Below, in pieces: positions 32,190-43,664 of a DNA stretch of 64,000 nucleotides; the first letter of the stretch is position 1; every line of letters begins with the position of its first letter. The DNA comes from Acanthosepion pharaonis (Eukaryota > Mollusca > Cephalopoda > Sepiida > Sepiidae). The stretch spans positions 2,326,001 through 2,390,000 of the forward strand of contig CAHIKZ030005201.1 of the NCBI GenBank assembly GCA_903632075.3. The letters are read 5' to 3'. A model generated the notes under the pieces. It did no database searches and was not told the origin of the DNA. It worked only from the letters and a program-made list of their open reading frames with translations. Both the position numbers and the translations under genes were made by a program.

Positions 32190-32573
32190 ATTTTTGAATC
32201 GTTTTCTACGGTTTATCAACCCCTTACAGGTTCTTTAAAGCCAGAAAATAAATCTAGATTGCAAGAATTTTTTTATTATTTAGAGATAATAATGGTTTAG
32301 TGATACAAGTCTTACTAATTACCTGAGGGGGGAGGCGGATTCCTAAATTTCTCAAGTGTGTTTGCACGTAATTGAATATAACGAACCCAACGGAAATTGG
32401 AACTCGGCTCTCCGATTAATAATTCCGAACGATTTTTTATTACACCACCCGCACATCCAAGCTTGGTATTTCCAAGCGCTCACCCATCTAGGTACTAACC
32501 TGGCTTGATGTTGCTTAACTTCAGTGAACGTACGGAAACCGGTGTTTCAAGGCTATGTGGCCGTAAGCCCACC
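32190..32573 (-). mobile_element. 5S rRNA-tRNA composite SINE (family C), copy 2
   Basis: On the minus strand 32573-32466 aligns to nearly all of 5S rRNA: TTACGGCCACATAGCCTTGA, ACCGGTTTCCGTACG, box A GAAGTTAAGCAA (32511-32522), CCAGGTTAGTACC, box C GATGGGTGA (32480-32488) and GCTTGGAAATACC. It then passes through AAGCTTGGAT (32455-32464) into a tRNA-like region with GGTGTAATAAAA and B box GAGAGCCGAGTTCCAATT. The tail ends GGTTGATAAACCGTAGAAAA near 32195. All three internal 5S promoter parts are recognisable. Confidence 0.85.
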
Positions 32574-32669
32574 CCTGTACGAGTAAACTATCGAACCTTG
32601 TCAATCACGGTAAATAAAAAAAACAAACTATTTTATTATCTTCAACCATGTCTTATCTTCATTTGTTGT

Positions 32670-32770
32670 TTTGTTCTACTTATTTTCAGTTAGATTCTTT
32701 AATATTCACGGACAAGCATTCGGCGTTCGGAGTCACATGTTACAATCTAACGGCAGCAGAGAATCACAGT
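32670..32770. repeat. partial P1 repeat joined to the 30.83-kb block
   Basis: TTCTACTTATTTTCAGTTAG and TTCACGGACAAGC match P1 left ends; GGCGTTCGGAGTCACATGTT matches 30.83 kb. Confidence 0.5.
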
Positions 32771-33054
32771 TTTTCCTAGTAAAGCGCCGTTCTTAATGCA
32801 GTAAAAGAAAACAACACTCAATGCACCTGTGTGCCACCGAAAACTTCGTGATCACAATTTTGAACTGGAACATGCAGTAAATAAAATCTACTCAAATGAA
32901 GATGCATTAAAAGCGTTATAATTTACGAATTTACTACGATTATTATAAAACTGGGACTATTTTCCATTGTTCTTACTAAACTACAACTGAAACGATGTAG
33001 AATATATAAACCTTAAAATAAAGGAATAAATAAATAAATATGAGTTTAAGTTAT

Positions 33055-33560
33055 TTCTCTATATTTCTGATATGAGGTATTGTAATTATTTATACTATTT
33101 ACATTGTTCGGACTGTTGTCCTCATCTCTGTTGCCAGATTCACGGCGTTTCGGCCGTTTTACGCTCCGACCTTCTTCAGTATCTGTCTGTATTTCTGAGA
33201 TGAGGTATTGTAATTATTTACACGATTTACATTGTTCGGACTGTTGTCCTCAAGGTCACATAGCTCAGTGGTTGAAGTAATCAACTTGACCCAAAGAATT
33301 GGGAGTTCAATATTTGGCTACAGCATTGAACAAAAAAAACTTGTGGGGTTGAGTTAAAGGGTAATCAGTATTAACTGATATTCGGAAGAAGCATGGCACG
33401 TGGAACTAGAACAGTCTACCCTGGTGGACGAAATAAGTGGTTCGATTCGAAATTCCAATCACCTGAAGAAGGCCGGAGTGTATAACGGGCGAAACGTCGT
33501 GAATATGGCAACAACTATGAGGACAACAGTCCGAACAATGTAAATAGCGTAAATAAAATG
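33055..33560 (+). mobile_element. P2 element with inverted ends and tRNA-like head, copy 2
   Basis: Two tandem minus-oriented tails (33060-33180; 33187-33250) precede a tRNA-like head CATAGCTCAGTGGTTGAAG (A box) with GGGAGTTCAAT (B box). The body and a plus-oriented tail end at 33555. Hammerhead-like cores: CTGAAGA 33463-33469 and GAAA 33491-33494 (plus); CTGAAGA 33173-33179 and GAAA 33148-33151 (minus). The minus one has a 5-bp stem GGTCG/CGGCC. Confidence 0.7.
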
Positions 33561-34108
33561 TTCTTTATTAAGATTCTTGATCTCTAGGCCAGTAGACATT
33601 AATTTCACTGTTTAAAATACAGGATATCTGGTTTACACACTACATATAACATAGTAATAAAAATAATGTCAGATTTTAAAACATCATTTGTTTCTTTAAA
33701 ATATTCATAATTCGGCAATCTTTAACATTTGTGCCGGAAAAAAAGGTTGCCTCAGAAGCACGTTTTTTTCCTTGAAACCACCATATTTTTAGCTACCTTT
33801 ACTCCTCGGAGATGTTTATTATTTTAAAAAGGGATAATTAGAATTGCAATAAAACTTATATGATGATGAAAGCGAATTTATATTTTTTTGTTCTTGAAAA
33901 TATTAAACACTATTTGACACTATTATTAAATTATTTATTTACCCGAATAATTTTATATTCACAACATTTTAAAAACTAATACAATTAAAACTAATGCAAT
34001 ATTTATCATTTGCCAATTTATAAAGAAATAAATATGTAAACCATTTTTATTCATAAATTTATAAACATTTGCTACATTATTCAAATATGTGAACCAACTA
34101 TAAGGAAA
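33561..34108. other. unassigned AT-rich sequence
   Basis: No family recognised. Confidence 0.45.
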
Positions 34109-34120
34109 TCCTTTTTATTT

Positions 34121-34386
34121 CAGTCAGTTATGTGCCATGCGTGATACACGCTTAGGCGGTCATGTTTCTTTCGATACATGACTGACGAAGCAGATTTTTT
34201 CCCCGCAGTAGGTTGCCATTTTTTCTGCCATCCTGCTATTTACCCATAGCTAGGGGAAGAAGAAGAGGATTCATACCTTTCCCAAGGTTATTAGCACGTA
34301 AGTGAATGTAATGGATTCGACTGGAATTCGAACTCGGCTCCCCGATTCCCCAATCTGAGTCGCTATCCATTACTCCACCATGCCTT
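34121..34386 (-). mobile_element. tRNA-derived SINE, family B, full length
   Basis: Flanked by the perfect 10-bp duplication CTTTTTATTT (34111-34120 and 34387-34396). The minus strand reads GGTGGAGTAATGGATAGCGA, B box GAGTTCGAATTCCAG, CTTACGTGCTAATAAC, AGCTATGGGTAAATAGCAGG, AACCTACTGCGGGG and the tail GCCTAAGCGTGTATCACGC. Confidence 0.9.
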
Positions 34387-34396
34387 CTTTTTATTT

Positions 34397-35365
34397 ACCA
34401 TTTTATAAAGTTTGAATCAATTAGCCGATGTTTTGCCAGCCATTGCAATAAACAATAAACTAAATAGTGTTTATTACTTTTGTAATTTTCAAGAACAAAG
34501 AAAATGTATAAATTCACTTTCATATGTGTAGGTTTTATTAAAATTTTAATCATCGAGTTTTAAAACAGTAAACATTGCTGTGGAGTGAAGATAGTTAAAA
34601 TAGCAGTGTCAAGAGAAAAACCGTCTATTTGAGACACGGTTTTTTTTTGGGGGGGGTGTTGTTTTTTTGTTTTTTTACCAGCATTTTAAAGATTGCCCAT
34701 TTATATAAAGATATTTCTATAAAGATATGGCTAAAATAAAAAATAAACATTCAAATGCTTAATATGAATCACGTTTTTTTTTCTCGTTAATGTAGACTTT
34801 GTTCAAATAAAATTCTTTTTCTGATGACGTCGATTCATCAGCGAATCATTTCCAAACAAAATCTATCCCAATTATCTCATATATTTACTATGTACGCAAT
34901 AATATTTATTGAGGTACGTCCATTTTAAAACTGAATATCAGTTTTAGTTATTCCTAAATATACATATACACCAAATGTTTTCAAACACTTAGCTGATGTT
35001 TATTTTAACCACGTGCGGTAAAGTTCTCGGCCCAATACACTTCCTCAAATCTGACCAAAAATTATTTTTCAATTTTCTTCTCGTATATTAAGTTGATTTA
35101 ATACAGTAATGGACTACAGGGACAACAAAAGTAAATATACGAATCTGCATTTCACTCGTATAAAATTCTTCTGCCAATAAAAATGAGGGTAATCGAAAAA
35201 AGCCAAGTTTCCCATTGCTTCAAAAGTCTGCGTTGCATGATATTGCAAATATTCAGCAAAAGATTTGATCAGTTTGAAGTCGTACGACTTGATGGAGAAT
35301 GCCCCTAATGCGAGAATCTCAGTTGTAAACGACGAAAAGTCATGCGAATAACGTTAATTGATGAA
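34397..35365. other. unassigned AT-rich sequence
   Basis: A G-run and T-runs at 34640-34675. No gene supported. Confidence 0.45.
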
Positions 35366-35369
35366 GTCA

Positions 35370-35627
35370 TTTGTTTTTTACAGTTTATCAACTCTTTGTG
35401 GGTTTTTTTTAAAAAACCGAGACATAGATTTGGATTTCAAGAATTTTTTTTCTTTTGGGAGTGAAAATAATATTAACAATGTTTTGAGAATAACAATGTT
35501 TTTTCCAAATACAAGTCCTGCTATTTAACCTATAGCTAGGGGGAGATGGATTCATACCTTTCCCAGGGATATTTGCACCTAACTGAATGTAAGGAACCCG
35601 ACTGGAATTCTAACACAGCTTTCCGAT

Positions 35628-35636
<9 letters not shown>
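35370..35636 (-). mobile_element. family C SINE, copy 3 (5S part missing)
   Basis: The minus strand shows CCAGTCGGGTTCCTTACATT, GGGAAAGGTATGAATCC, CTCCCCCTAGCTATAGG and the tail GTTGATAAACTGTAAAAAA. The 5' part ends at an AAT array, so head and 5S region are lost. Confidence 0.7.

Positions 35637-35676
<40 letters not shown>
35629..35676. repeat. (AAT)n microsatellite
   Basis: About 15 units. Confidence 0.95.
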
Positions 35677-35677
<1 letters not shown>

Positions 35678-35952
35678 CAAAGACCACAAAAACAGAATGT
35701 GCTTTTTTATTGACATGGCAGTCTCTGCAGCTTGTAATGTATTTTTGAAAGTCTTCAAAAACTATCAAAATACAAGGATCAATAATTCCATTTGTAGTTG
35801 GAGCACTCGGATTGATTGGAAAATGATCCAATAGAGTCAGTGATAGAGGGTGGGGGAAAAATTTTCAGGGGAAAATATCACGAAAGCATTTCTGACCTCA
35901 GGTCTTTGGTTGATAGCCGGAAGGAAGCGTGTATACAACAGAAATCAAAGGA

Positions 35953-35955
<3 letters not shown>

Positions 35956-36007
<52 letters not shown>
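35956..36007. repeat. (AAT)n microsatellite
   Basis: About 17 units. Confidence 0.95.
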
Positions 36008-36102
36008 TGGTTCACTAGGTATGATCTCATTGCTTCTGACCTAAATGATTAGAAGCGTTAATATATATATGTTTTGTCTTTCTGAATTAAAATCGGTTAC
36101 AG

Positions 36103-38721
36103 CAGTATTTCCCACAGTGGATGATAGCGTACCCTTGTGGGCTCTGTTATGTTGAAAGGGGGACTAGGAGTTTTTTTTATTTCATTTGGGGGGGGGCAGT
36201 GAACATACTCAGGTGGCGGTGGGCATGTATCCATTTTTTTCAGATTTTCAAAAATTATTCAATATTGGCTACAAAAGGAAATTTTAGAAAGTGCCGTGGA
36301 AAGCTATCGAACTTTTCTTCATTGCTTTTCCAAATTCCTATATGGCTGAATGTGGTTGTAACGCAGTTACACGGATTCTTACTAAACAAAGAAATCGCCT
36401 CCAAATTATAAAACGAGATCTACTATTAATTCTAAGCAGCATGGAACCTTAAGTAAGAGCCTTCGCCAGTAAACACCAAAGTCAACCATTGCATTGAAAA
36501 CATTGGGATATGCTATCAAATGAACCTAGAGTAAGAGCCTTCGCCAGTAAACACCAAAGTCAACCATTGCATTGAAAAACATTGGGATATGCTATCAAAT
36601 GGACCTAGAGTAAGAGCCTTTCGCCAGTAAAAACACCAAAGTCAACCATTGCATTGAAAACATTGGGATATGCTATCAAATGGACCTAGAGTAAGAGCCT
36701 TCGCCAGTAAACACCAAAGTCAACCATTGCATTGAAAACATTGGGATATGCTATCAAATGAACCTAGAGTAAGAGCCTTCGCCAGTAAACACCAAAGTCA
36801 ACCATTGCATTGAAAACATTGGGATATGCTATCAAATGAACCTAGAGTAAGAGCCTTCGCCAGTAAACACCAAAGTCAACCATTGCATTGAAAACATTGG
36901 GATATGCTATCAAATGAACCTAGAGTAAGAGCCTTCGCCAGTAAACACCAAAGTCAACCATTGCATTGAAAAACATTGGGATATGCTATCAAATGAACCT
37001 AAAGTAAGAGCCTTCGCCAGTAAACACCAAAGTCAACCATTGCATTGAAAACATTGGGATATGCTATTGGACCTAGATAAGATGCTAAAAACACCAAAAC
37101 CAATTGAAAATGATATATGCTATCAAATGAACCTAGAGTTTTCGCCAGTAAACACCAAAGTCAACCATTGCATTGAAAACATTGGGATATGCTATCAAAT
37201 GGTCCTAGAGTAAGAGCCTTCGCCAGTAAACACCAAAGTCAACCATTGCATTGAAAACATTGGGATATGCTATCAAATGAACCTAGAGTAAGAGCCTTCG
37301 CCAGTAAACACCAAAGTCAACCATTGCATTGAAAACATTGGGATATGCTATCAATGAATGAACCTAAACACCAAAGATTGCATTGAAAACATTGGGATAT
37401 GCTATCAAATTCGCCAGTAAACACCAAAGTCAACCATTGCATTGAAAACATTGGGATATGCTATCAAATGAACCTAGAGTAAGAGCCTTCTCCAGTAAAC
37501 ACCAAAGTCAACCATTGCATTGAAAACATTGGGATATGCTATCAAATGAACCTAGAGTAAGGAGTTTCGCCAGTAAAACACCAAAGTGAACCAGAGAAAA
37601 CATTGGGATATGCTATCAAATGGCCTGCCAGTAAACACCAAAGTCAACCATTGCATTGAAAACATTGAGATATGCTATCAAATGAACCTAGAGTAAGAGC
37701 CTTCGCCAGTAAACACCAAAGTCAACCATTGCATTGAAAAACATTGGGATATGCTATCAAATGAACCTAGAGTAAGAGCCTTCAAAGTCAACCCAGTAAA
37801 CACCAAAGTCAACCATTGCATTGAAAAACATTGGATATGCTATCAAATGAACCTGCAGAAAAAGAGCCTTCGCCAGTAAACACCAAAGTCAACCATTGCA
37901 TTGAAAACATTGGGATATGCTATCAAATGAACCTAGAGTAAGAGCCTTCGCCAGTAAACACCAAAGTCAACCATTGCATTGAAAACATTGGGATATGCTA
38001 TCAAATGAACCTAAAGTAAGAGCCTTCGCCAGTAAACACCAAAGTCAACCATTGCATTGAAAACATTGGGATATGCTATCAAATGAACCTAGAGTAAGAG
38101 CCTTCGCCAGTAAACACCAAAGTCAACCATTGCATTGAAAAACATTGGGATATGCTATCAAATGAACCTAAAGTAAGAGCTTCTGCCAGTAAACACCAAA
38201 GTAAACCATTGCATTGAAAACATTGGGATATGCTATCAAATGAACCTAGAGTAAGAACCTTCGCCAGTAAACACCAAAGTCAACCATTGCATTGAAAACA
38301 TTGGGATATGCTATCAAATGGACCTAGAGTAAGAGCCTTCGCCAGTAAACACCAAAGTCAACCATTGCATTGAAAACATTGGGATATGCTATCAAATGGA
38401 CCTAGAGTAAGAGCCTTCGCCAGTAAACACCAAAGTCAACCATTGCATTGAAAACATTGGGATATGCTATCAAATGGACCTAGAGTTAGAGCCTTCGCCA
38501 GTAAACACCAAAGTCAACCATTGCATTGAAAACATTGAAATAAGCTATACAATATTTTTTTTTAGAGGAATTTAATCATTGGCATTTCTAATTGCACTAA
38601 TACCTAAGTGTTATCTTGCGATGAAAGATGAATTCAGTATTATATTCGAAATTTAATTTGACTGGGTGGCGGCGTTGACAAAATGTTTGTGACCAAAGGG
38701 GGCGCTGGTTAGGAAATGCTG
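36103..38721. mobile_element. hAT-like non-autonomous element filled with satellite
   Basis: Left end CAGTATTTCCCACAGTGG at 36103. Right end, read inward on the minus strand, CAGCATTTCCTAACCAGCG from 38721. The outside octamers GGTTACAG and GCCTAGAG agree at 5 of 8 positions, consistent with an old 8-bp duplication of the form nTnnnnAn at the inner positions. No transposase is seen. Most of the interior is the 78-bp satellite. Confidence 0.5.
36450..38545 (+). repeat. 78-bp satellite, about 28 copies
   Basis: The unit runs GAGTAAGAGCCTTCGCCAGT, AAACACCAAAGTCAACCATT, GCATTGAAAACATTGGGATA, TGCTATCAAATGAACCTA. Most copies differ by one to three bases (AACCTA or GACCTA; AAAAC or AAAAAC). Copies near 37060-37130, 37350-37420, 37560-37640 and 37780-37860 are partly deleted or scrambled. 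GACCTA variants cluster at both ends of the array. Spacers vary by deletion only, so it is not a CRISPR. Confidence 0.95.
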
Positions 38722-38729
38722 GCCTAGAG

Positions 38730-39320
38730 TATATATCTCGTCCAATACTACAGACTTGTCAATTGCTTTAATGATTGGAGGTTTTGTTTTAGTGAAAATC
38801 GGAGACAACTACGATCTTTTTAACGCTATAAGATCAGTAGAACAAATCGTAATAATCAAATAATCAACTAATAATATTAATAATAAGTTGTATCATCATC
38901 ATCATCATCATCATCATCACTCGAAGCAGATCCGATGACGTAATTTCACGATTGCTGGTTCATAACAAATGACTATAGTTCCTGCAATTTCTCCACCTCT
39001 ATATCAAGGAAAACTTTTCTCAAAATTCTGTCTCAAGCGATACCGTTTTCTAAAGACCCTCAGTTTGAATCACAGCCCATAGCATTGTCAGTATGCATCG
39101 GGAGAACCACATCACTGCGGCGTCAAGTCTCTGCTATATAGGAGATTGTAGATGACATAGCAGTTCAGAATTCTTTTCCTTACTTCTAAGGAGATTATTC
39201 CTCTCTTTTAATACTTTGCTTAGTTTCTGAAAGTTTCCATGAATACATCAAATATCAAAAATACAAATGGCTCGCGATCTGGCCACGCCTTCTCTATAGT
39301 AAAGCATCCATATTCATATT
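38730..39320. other. unassigned sequence with (ATC)n at 38893
   Basis: A short ATC microsatellite at 38893-38919; nothing else recognised. Confidence 0.5.
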
Positions 39321-39324
39321 GCGA

Positions 39325-39450
39325 ATATATAAGCTAAGTACAACACATAGCCACAAGTTGGGATCGAACTCACGACAGTAATTGGTTTTGTGAGAATACG
39401 TTGCTGCATGCTAAAGCGACTCTTGAGACACATCGTTGTTGTCATATAAA
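39325..39450 (-). repeat. possible tRNA-like SINE head (family G)
   Basis: The minus strand contains TTTAGCATGCAGCAACG and the B box GTGAGTTCGATCCCAAC. No second copy in the window. Confidence 0.35.
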
Positions 39451-39884
39451 TTTCAGTTATTTTCTTTGACAGAAGTTTGAGAGCATGTGTTGCTCTATTT
39501 TTCATGCTACACCACAGGCTGTAGGTGTTAATATGTAAAAACTGAATGTGAAAAAGAAGTCTTCCAACAAAAAGAGATTGTTTGATGCACCATCTATAAA
39601 ATTCAAACCTTAATATCCAGTAGTCACCAATGGCAAAGAAGACGCCGTAATAAGTGTATTCAATAAATATGTACCTAGTGTTGAAATCAAATTAGACTAG
39701 ATGTCTAAACGCACTTTGATCGATTGTTCAAAACATAAGCGATCATGACTTCTCACAGATTCTTTATGTTCATTATCTGTGAATTGCAATGACGTCTTGA
39801 TAAAGATAGCAGAGTAGTTTTCTATTGCTTTCTGTGCTGTTTTGAATTGAGAGAACACACAAGTCTAGAGAGCTCTGTTTACCC

Positions 39885-40012
39885 TACCATTTAACCAATA
39901 GCTGCTAGGGGGGGGGGAGAAGAAATCTATTCATGCTTGTCCCAACGGTATTAGTGCGAAAGTGAAGGCTGAAATTTGGACTCAGTCCGTTGACTATACT
40001 TACCGCGCCAAT
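39885..40012 (-). mobile_element. decayed SINE fragment (family B/C body)
   Basis: CCAATAGCTGCTAGGGGGG and CTTGTCCCAACGGTATTAG are mirror forms of the common SINE body. The head is unrecognisable. Confidence 0.5.
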
Positions 40013-40048
40013 AACAGTTATACTAAATGTAAATCCAAAAATAAATTG

Positions 40049-40049
<1 letters not shown>

Positions 40050-40087
<38 letters not shown>

Positions 40088-40162
40088 CGGACAGATTGAA
40101 ACTGAAATATATAAATAAACTGGGCTATCTAGCTAGATATGATTTACCAACCATAGATAGAT
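40050..40162. repeat. (GATA)n microsatellite
   Basis: About nine GATA units then decayed units. Confidence 0.9.
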
Positions 40163-40163
40163 A

Positions 40164-40354
40164 TACAGTGTAACCCGGATATAAGAGAGTTGTCGGGACC
40201 GGAGAAGAAGTCTCTTATATCCGGGTTTCTCTTATATCCGGGTTTGGTCTATTTTATATACATTAACACAGGCTCTAATTTGGGACCAGAGAAAATCTCT
40301 CTTATATCCGGGTTTCTCTTATATCCAGGTCTCTTATATCCGGGTTACACTGTA
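40164..40354. mobile_element. palindromic MITE, copy D
   Basis: 191 bp with TA ends and CAGTGTAACCCGGATATAAG at the left. Nearly identical to copy E 51 bp downstream. Confidence 0.9.
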
Positions 40355-40404
40355 TAATTGTATATATATATATATGTGTATATATATATGTGTATATATA
40401 TTAT

Positions 40405-40593
40405 TAGTGTAACCCGGATATAAGAGAGTTGTCGGGACCGGAGAAGAAGTCTCTTATATCCGGGTTTCTCTTATATCCGGGTTTGGTCTAATTTATATAC
40501 ATTAACACAGGCTCTAATTTGGGACCAGAGAAAATCTATCTTATATCCGAGTTTCTCTTATATCCGGGTCTCTTATATCCGGGTTACACTGTA
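40405..40593. mobile_element. palindromic MITE, copy E
   Basis: The left end lacks the first C (TAGTGTAACCC). The interior matches copy D with few changes. Confidence 0.9.
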
Positions 40594-40599
40594 TACATA

Positions 40600-41205
40600 A
40601 ATTGTAATTCACTATTTTTCAATTACTGTATCTATGCTCGTTTGACAACCTCTATCTGTACGTATTTTGCTAAGTCAGATTATCCTTTACCTTATAACTC
40701 TAATCTTTGTCCAGATTTTCATATCCTCTTCCTTCGCGGCAAGTCTAAAGTCATCGCTCTACAGTAGGCAACTCTTATCCTTTTTCTCCGCTTTGTTTTT
40801 GTTTTTTTCACACCAGTCAGTATATCACTACACATAATGTGGCAGTGAATCTCTTCAGTGTTCTTTTCACTATTATTATTGTTGTTGTTGTTGTTGTTCA
40901 CCTTCCCCCATCTTCACGTTCTCCTTCTACGTCTCCTTTTTCTTCTCGCTATTATCATTATTATTACTATTATTCTTTGTTACATTTGTGTCCTTCTTCA
41001 ACTGCTCTTTTTTGCCTCCCACTATTGTTTTGTTTCACCGTGTTCTTGATTAATTTCGTTTTCTCTTGATTATCCTCCTCCTCCTTTTCCTCCTCTTTCT
41101 TCTTCTTCTTCTTCTTATTATTATTCAGCGACTTCTTCTTCCCAGCTCTCCTCTCCTCGTGCTAGCTCCCATTTTCTCTTTCCATTATTATTATTATTAT
41201 TGATA
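40600..41205. repeat. pyrimidine-rich low-complexity tract
   Basis: CTT/TTC, (TTG)n at 40884 and TTA runs. Open frames here are low complexity. Confidence 0.75.
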
Positions 41206-41209
41206 ACAT

Positions 41210-42330
41210 CATTCGCTTGTGTTTAAAATCGAAACTAAAAAAAATCCTCAGTCAAGAAAGTAAAATCAAATTAATAACAATGTTGATCGAAGTAAACTAG
41301 CCGAATTTCGAAAATGATTTTCCAATTTTTGGACCCAGGGTCGATGAAGTGCCATTTTCTATTTCAAAGCATCTTACAACTTCAAAGAAGTTACTGCTAG
41401 ACATGCGCAGTTTCTTTATGCGATATTTTCAAAATGGCTTCCGATGCTAAGAATTAAATTCCTTTTTGGAATAACTAAACAATTATAAAAAGCATAGCCT
41501 CAAATTTACCGAAACCTGTATTAAGAATGATAACATTTGCTGAAATACATCAGAGTGTACAGTAGTCTCTAATTAAGAGAATGGAATTTTATTAGTAATA
41601 ACTTAATATATAGTCACTAAATTTAGCTTCTTTTACCTCATGAGTAAGACACTTAGTGAGAACGTCGTTGAATATATTTACTTAGCTTGAAACAAAGCAA
41701 CAATAGGGGGTTGCTCAGTGCGCAGTCATGCGCATTTTGTTGAGATCGATCCACAGTAGCGGCTTCACGATTGTGACTTTTTTGGCAATGTAAAACCATA
41801 TTAATGGTCATGATCTATAACTTAGATGGTTAAATTTTGCGAAACGATTTAAAGGCCGTCTGTATATGCCTTTCGTATGTCATTGTAACATATTTTCCCT
41901 CTTTTGAGTACTGTTTCCGTCAATCACTCGCCACTCAAACTTTTTCGAACCTTTGTAAATTACATGATGTGAATATGAAAAGAAACAATGAGAACGTCTT
42001 TACGATTTTTTATAAACAACTTATACTCAAAATGACTAATATGGCTAAAGCAATATCCAAAAACTAAAATTAAAGAAAAAGTGTTACAAAATACGTTATT
42101 TTACAATTTACTCAAGAATTCTATCAATTCTACCAATTTTGTTACAGTGAAAAGTCGTTCTTTTTTATCAGAAAAATTGCAAACTTTTGTGCTCGATTTT
42201 CATTCTTAATATAAAATGACCGCAACTTGAAATTGGTCTTTCTTTTGGTGCCAATTTCTGGTGTGTTCTAGATTGAAGTCTTTCATCGTTCAGTTGCTTT
42301 GTTGAATGTTAAGCTTTTGTCCACAAATGA
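41210..42330. other. unassigned AT-rich sequence
   Basis: It may include the unrecognised 5' end of the mariner that follows. The 76-codon frame at 41837-42067 has no motif. Confidence 0.4.
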
Positions 42331-42340
42331 ATGCTTTAAA

Positions 42341-43376
42341 ATGGAGGATGAAAAGTTGCATTTTTGCCATATTATGTTCAATGAATTTCAAAAAGGGTTA
42401 AGTGTCGGAATTGCGGAAAAGAAAAAAAAAATCACTCAGAATGTTTATTTGAATTGTTCTCCAGTCCTTCAGGCGGCCAAAAAATGTTCTGACAGATGTC
42501 TTCATGGCGATTTTAATCGAAACGATTAATCACGCTCCGGGCGACTTTCTGACGTCTCTGTTTGCCATCGTGGAGAATAAACCAAATATATCAACGGAAG
42601 AGAGTGCTAAGAGTTTAAAAATTGATATCTCAATCATCTTTCGCTATTTGAAGAGGGTTGAGTTCGTTTCCAAATTCGACACTTGGGTGCCACATTCTGT
42701 GACGAAACAGAACAAGCTCGTGTCTCTGTGGAGATTCATTTGTTGTTACGCCACGAATAGGAGCCATTCTTGTCTAGAATTGTCACAGGCAATGAAAGAT
42801 TGGTCGTTTAGGATAACGCTCAACGCAAAAAGGAGCTGGAAACAAGCTTGTAAATGTGCAGAAACTGGAGCTAAATCTGGCTTGAATCCAATGGCGGTAT
42901 TGCTGTTCGTTTGTTGGGATTGCAGAGAGATAATTCACTTTGATATTCTTCTAGCCGACGAAACAATAACTGCAAAGAAGTATGGCGACCAACGCGTCAA
43001 TCTGAATGCGGTTATTCAAGAAAACCAGCCAGTTCTGATCGAATAGATGTCATTCTTCACCATGTCAATGCAAGACCATATGTTGTTGAACAGAACTTGC
43101 AGAAGTTTAAAGATTTGAAATCGGAGACCCTCCAGTACGCAGCGTATTTTCCTGAATTGGCGTCTTCGGATTTTCATTTGTTACGGTTTTTACGGAATAA
43201 TTTAAATTGCCAAAAAAGTTGATTCTGTACAGTCAGTCGAAAATTACGTCAAACCGTCTTCTCACAAAAAACTTGAAGTTTCTTCGAAAATGACATCAAC
43301 AAGCTTGTAGAACGATGGAAAACAGTTGTTTAAAACGACGAAGACGATATACTTGACTATTGCTTTGCTTTTAATT
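42341..43376 (+). pseudogene. mariner transposase pseudogene
   Basis: It starts MEDEKLHFCHIMFNEFQKG, the N-terminal helix-turn-helix of mariner (SETMAR-like) transposases. It shifts frame near 42510, then runs open for about 170 codons to 43046: KPNISTEESAKSL, FVSKFDTWVPHS, KRSWKQACKCAETGAKSG and VCWDCREIIHFDILLADETI. A further shift leads to HHVNARPYVV and ELASSDFHLLRFL. The first catalytic Asp (TGDEKW in the family) is replaced here by AMKDW out of register. The second (HHDNARP) is Val. The third (SDFHL) is kept. It cannot be active. A SINE truncates the 3' end. Confidence 0.9.
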
Positions 43377-43378
43377 TT

Positions 43379-43660
43379 CTGGAGTAATGGATAGCGGTTT
43401 GGTCTGAGGAATCGGAGAACCGAGTTCGAATTCCATTCGAATCCGTTACATGCTAATACCCTTGGGAAAGGTATGAATTCTCTTCTCTTCCCAGGTATAA
43501 GTATATAGCAGGACAAACCGGGTTCTGTAGCCTTGGATTGTAACTAGTCTATTGCAGAAAGAAATCTACTGCCGGAAAAATTCTGCCTCGTCAGTCATAT
43601 ATCGAAAGATGCATGATCGCCTAAGTGTGTATCACGCATGGCACATAACTGACTGAACCA
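43379..43660 (+). mobile_element. tRNA-derived SINE, family B
   Basis: It starts TGGAGTAATGGATAGCGG, with B box GAGTTCGAATTCCATTC, CTAATACCCTTGGGAAAGG, GGGTTCTGTAGCCTTGG and the tail GCCTAAGTGTGTATCACGC and CATAACTGACTG. Inserted at the end of the mariner. Confidence 0.85.
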
Positions 43661-43664
43661 AGCA

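Noticed and set aside
32455..32573. true 5S rRNA gene
   Set aside because: It continues into a SINE body without a pol III T-run terminator, and carries many changes.
36450..38545. CRISPR-like array
   Set aside because: The repeats are contiguous 78-bp units without unique spacers, and the context is eukaryotic.
42504..43046. 180-codon frame as a living mariner gene
   Set aside because: The frame is preceded by a frameshift, two of three catalytic Asp residues are lost, and the C-terminus is in another frame.
43379..43660. SINE B tail as part of the mariner
   Set aside because: The same sequence exists at 25.3, 31.3 and 34.1 kb without mariner, so it is an independent insertion.
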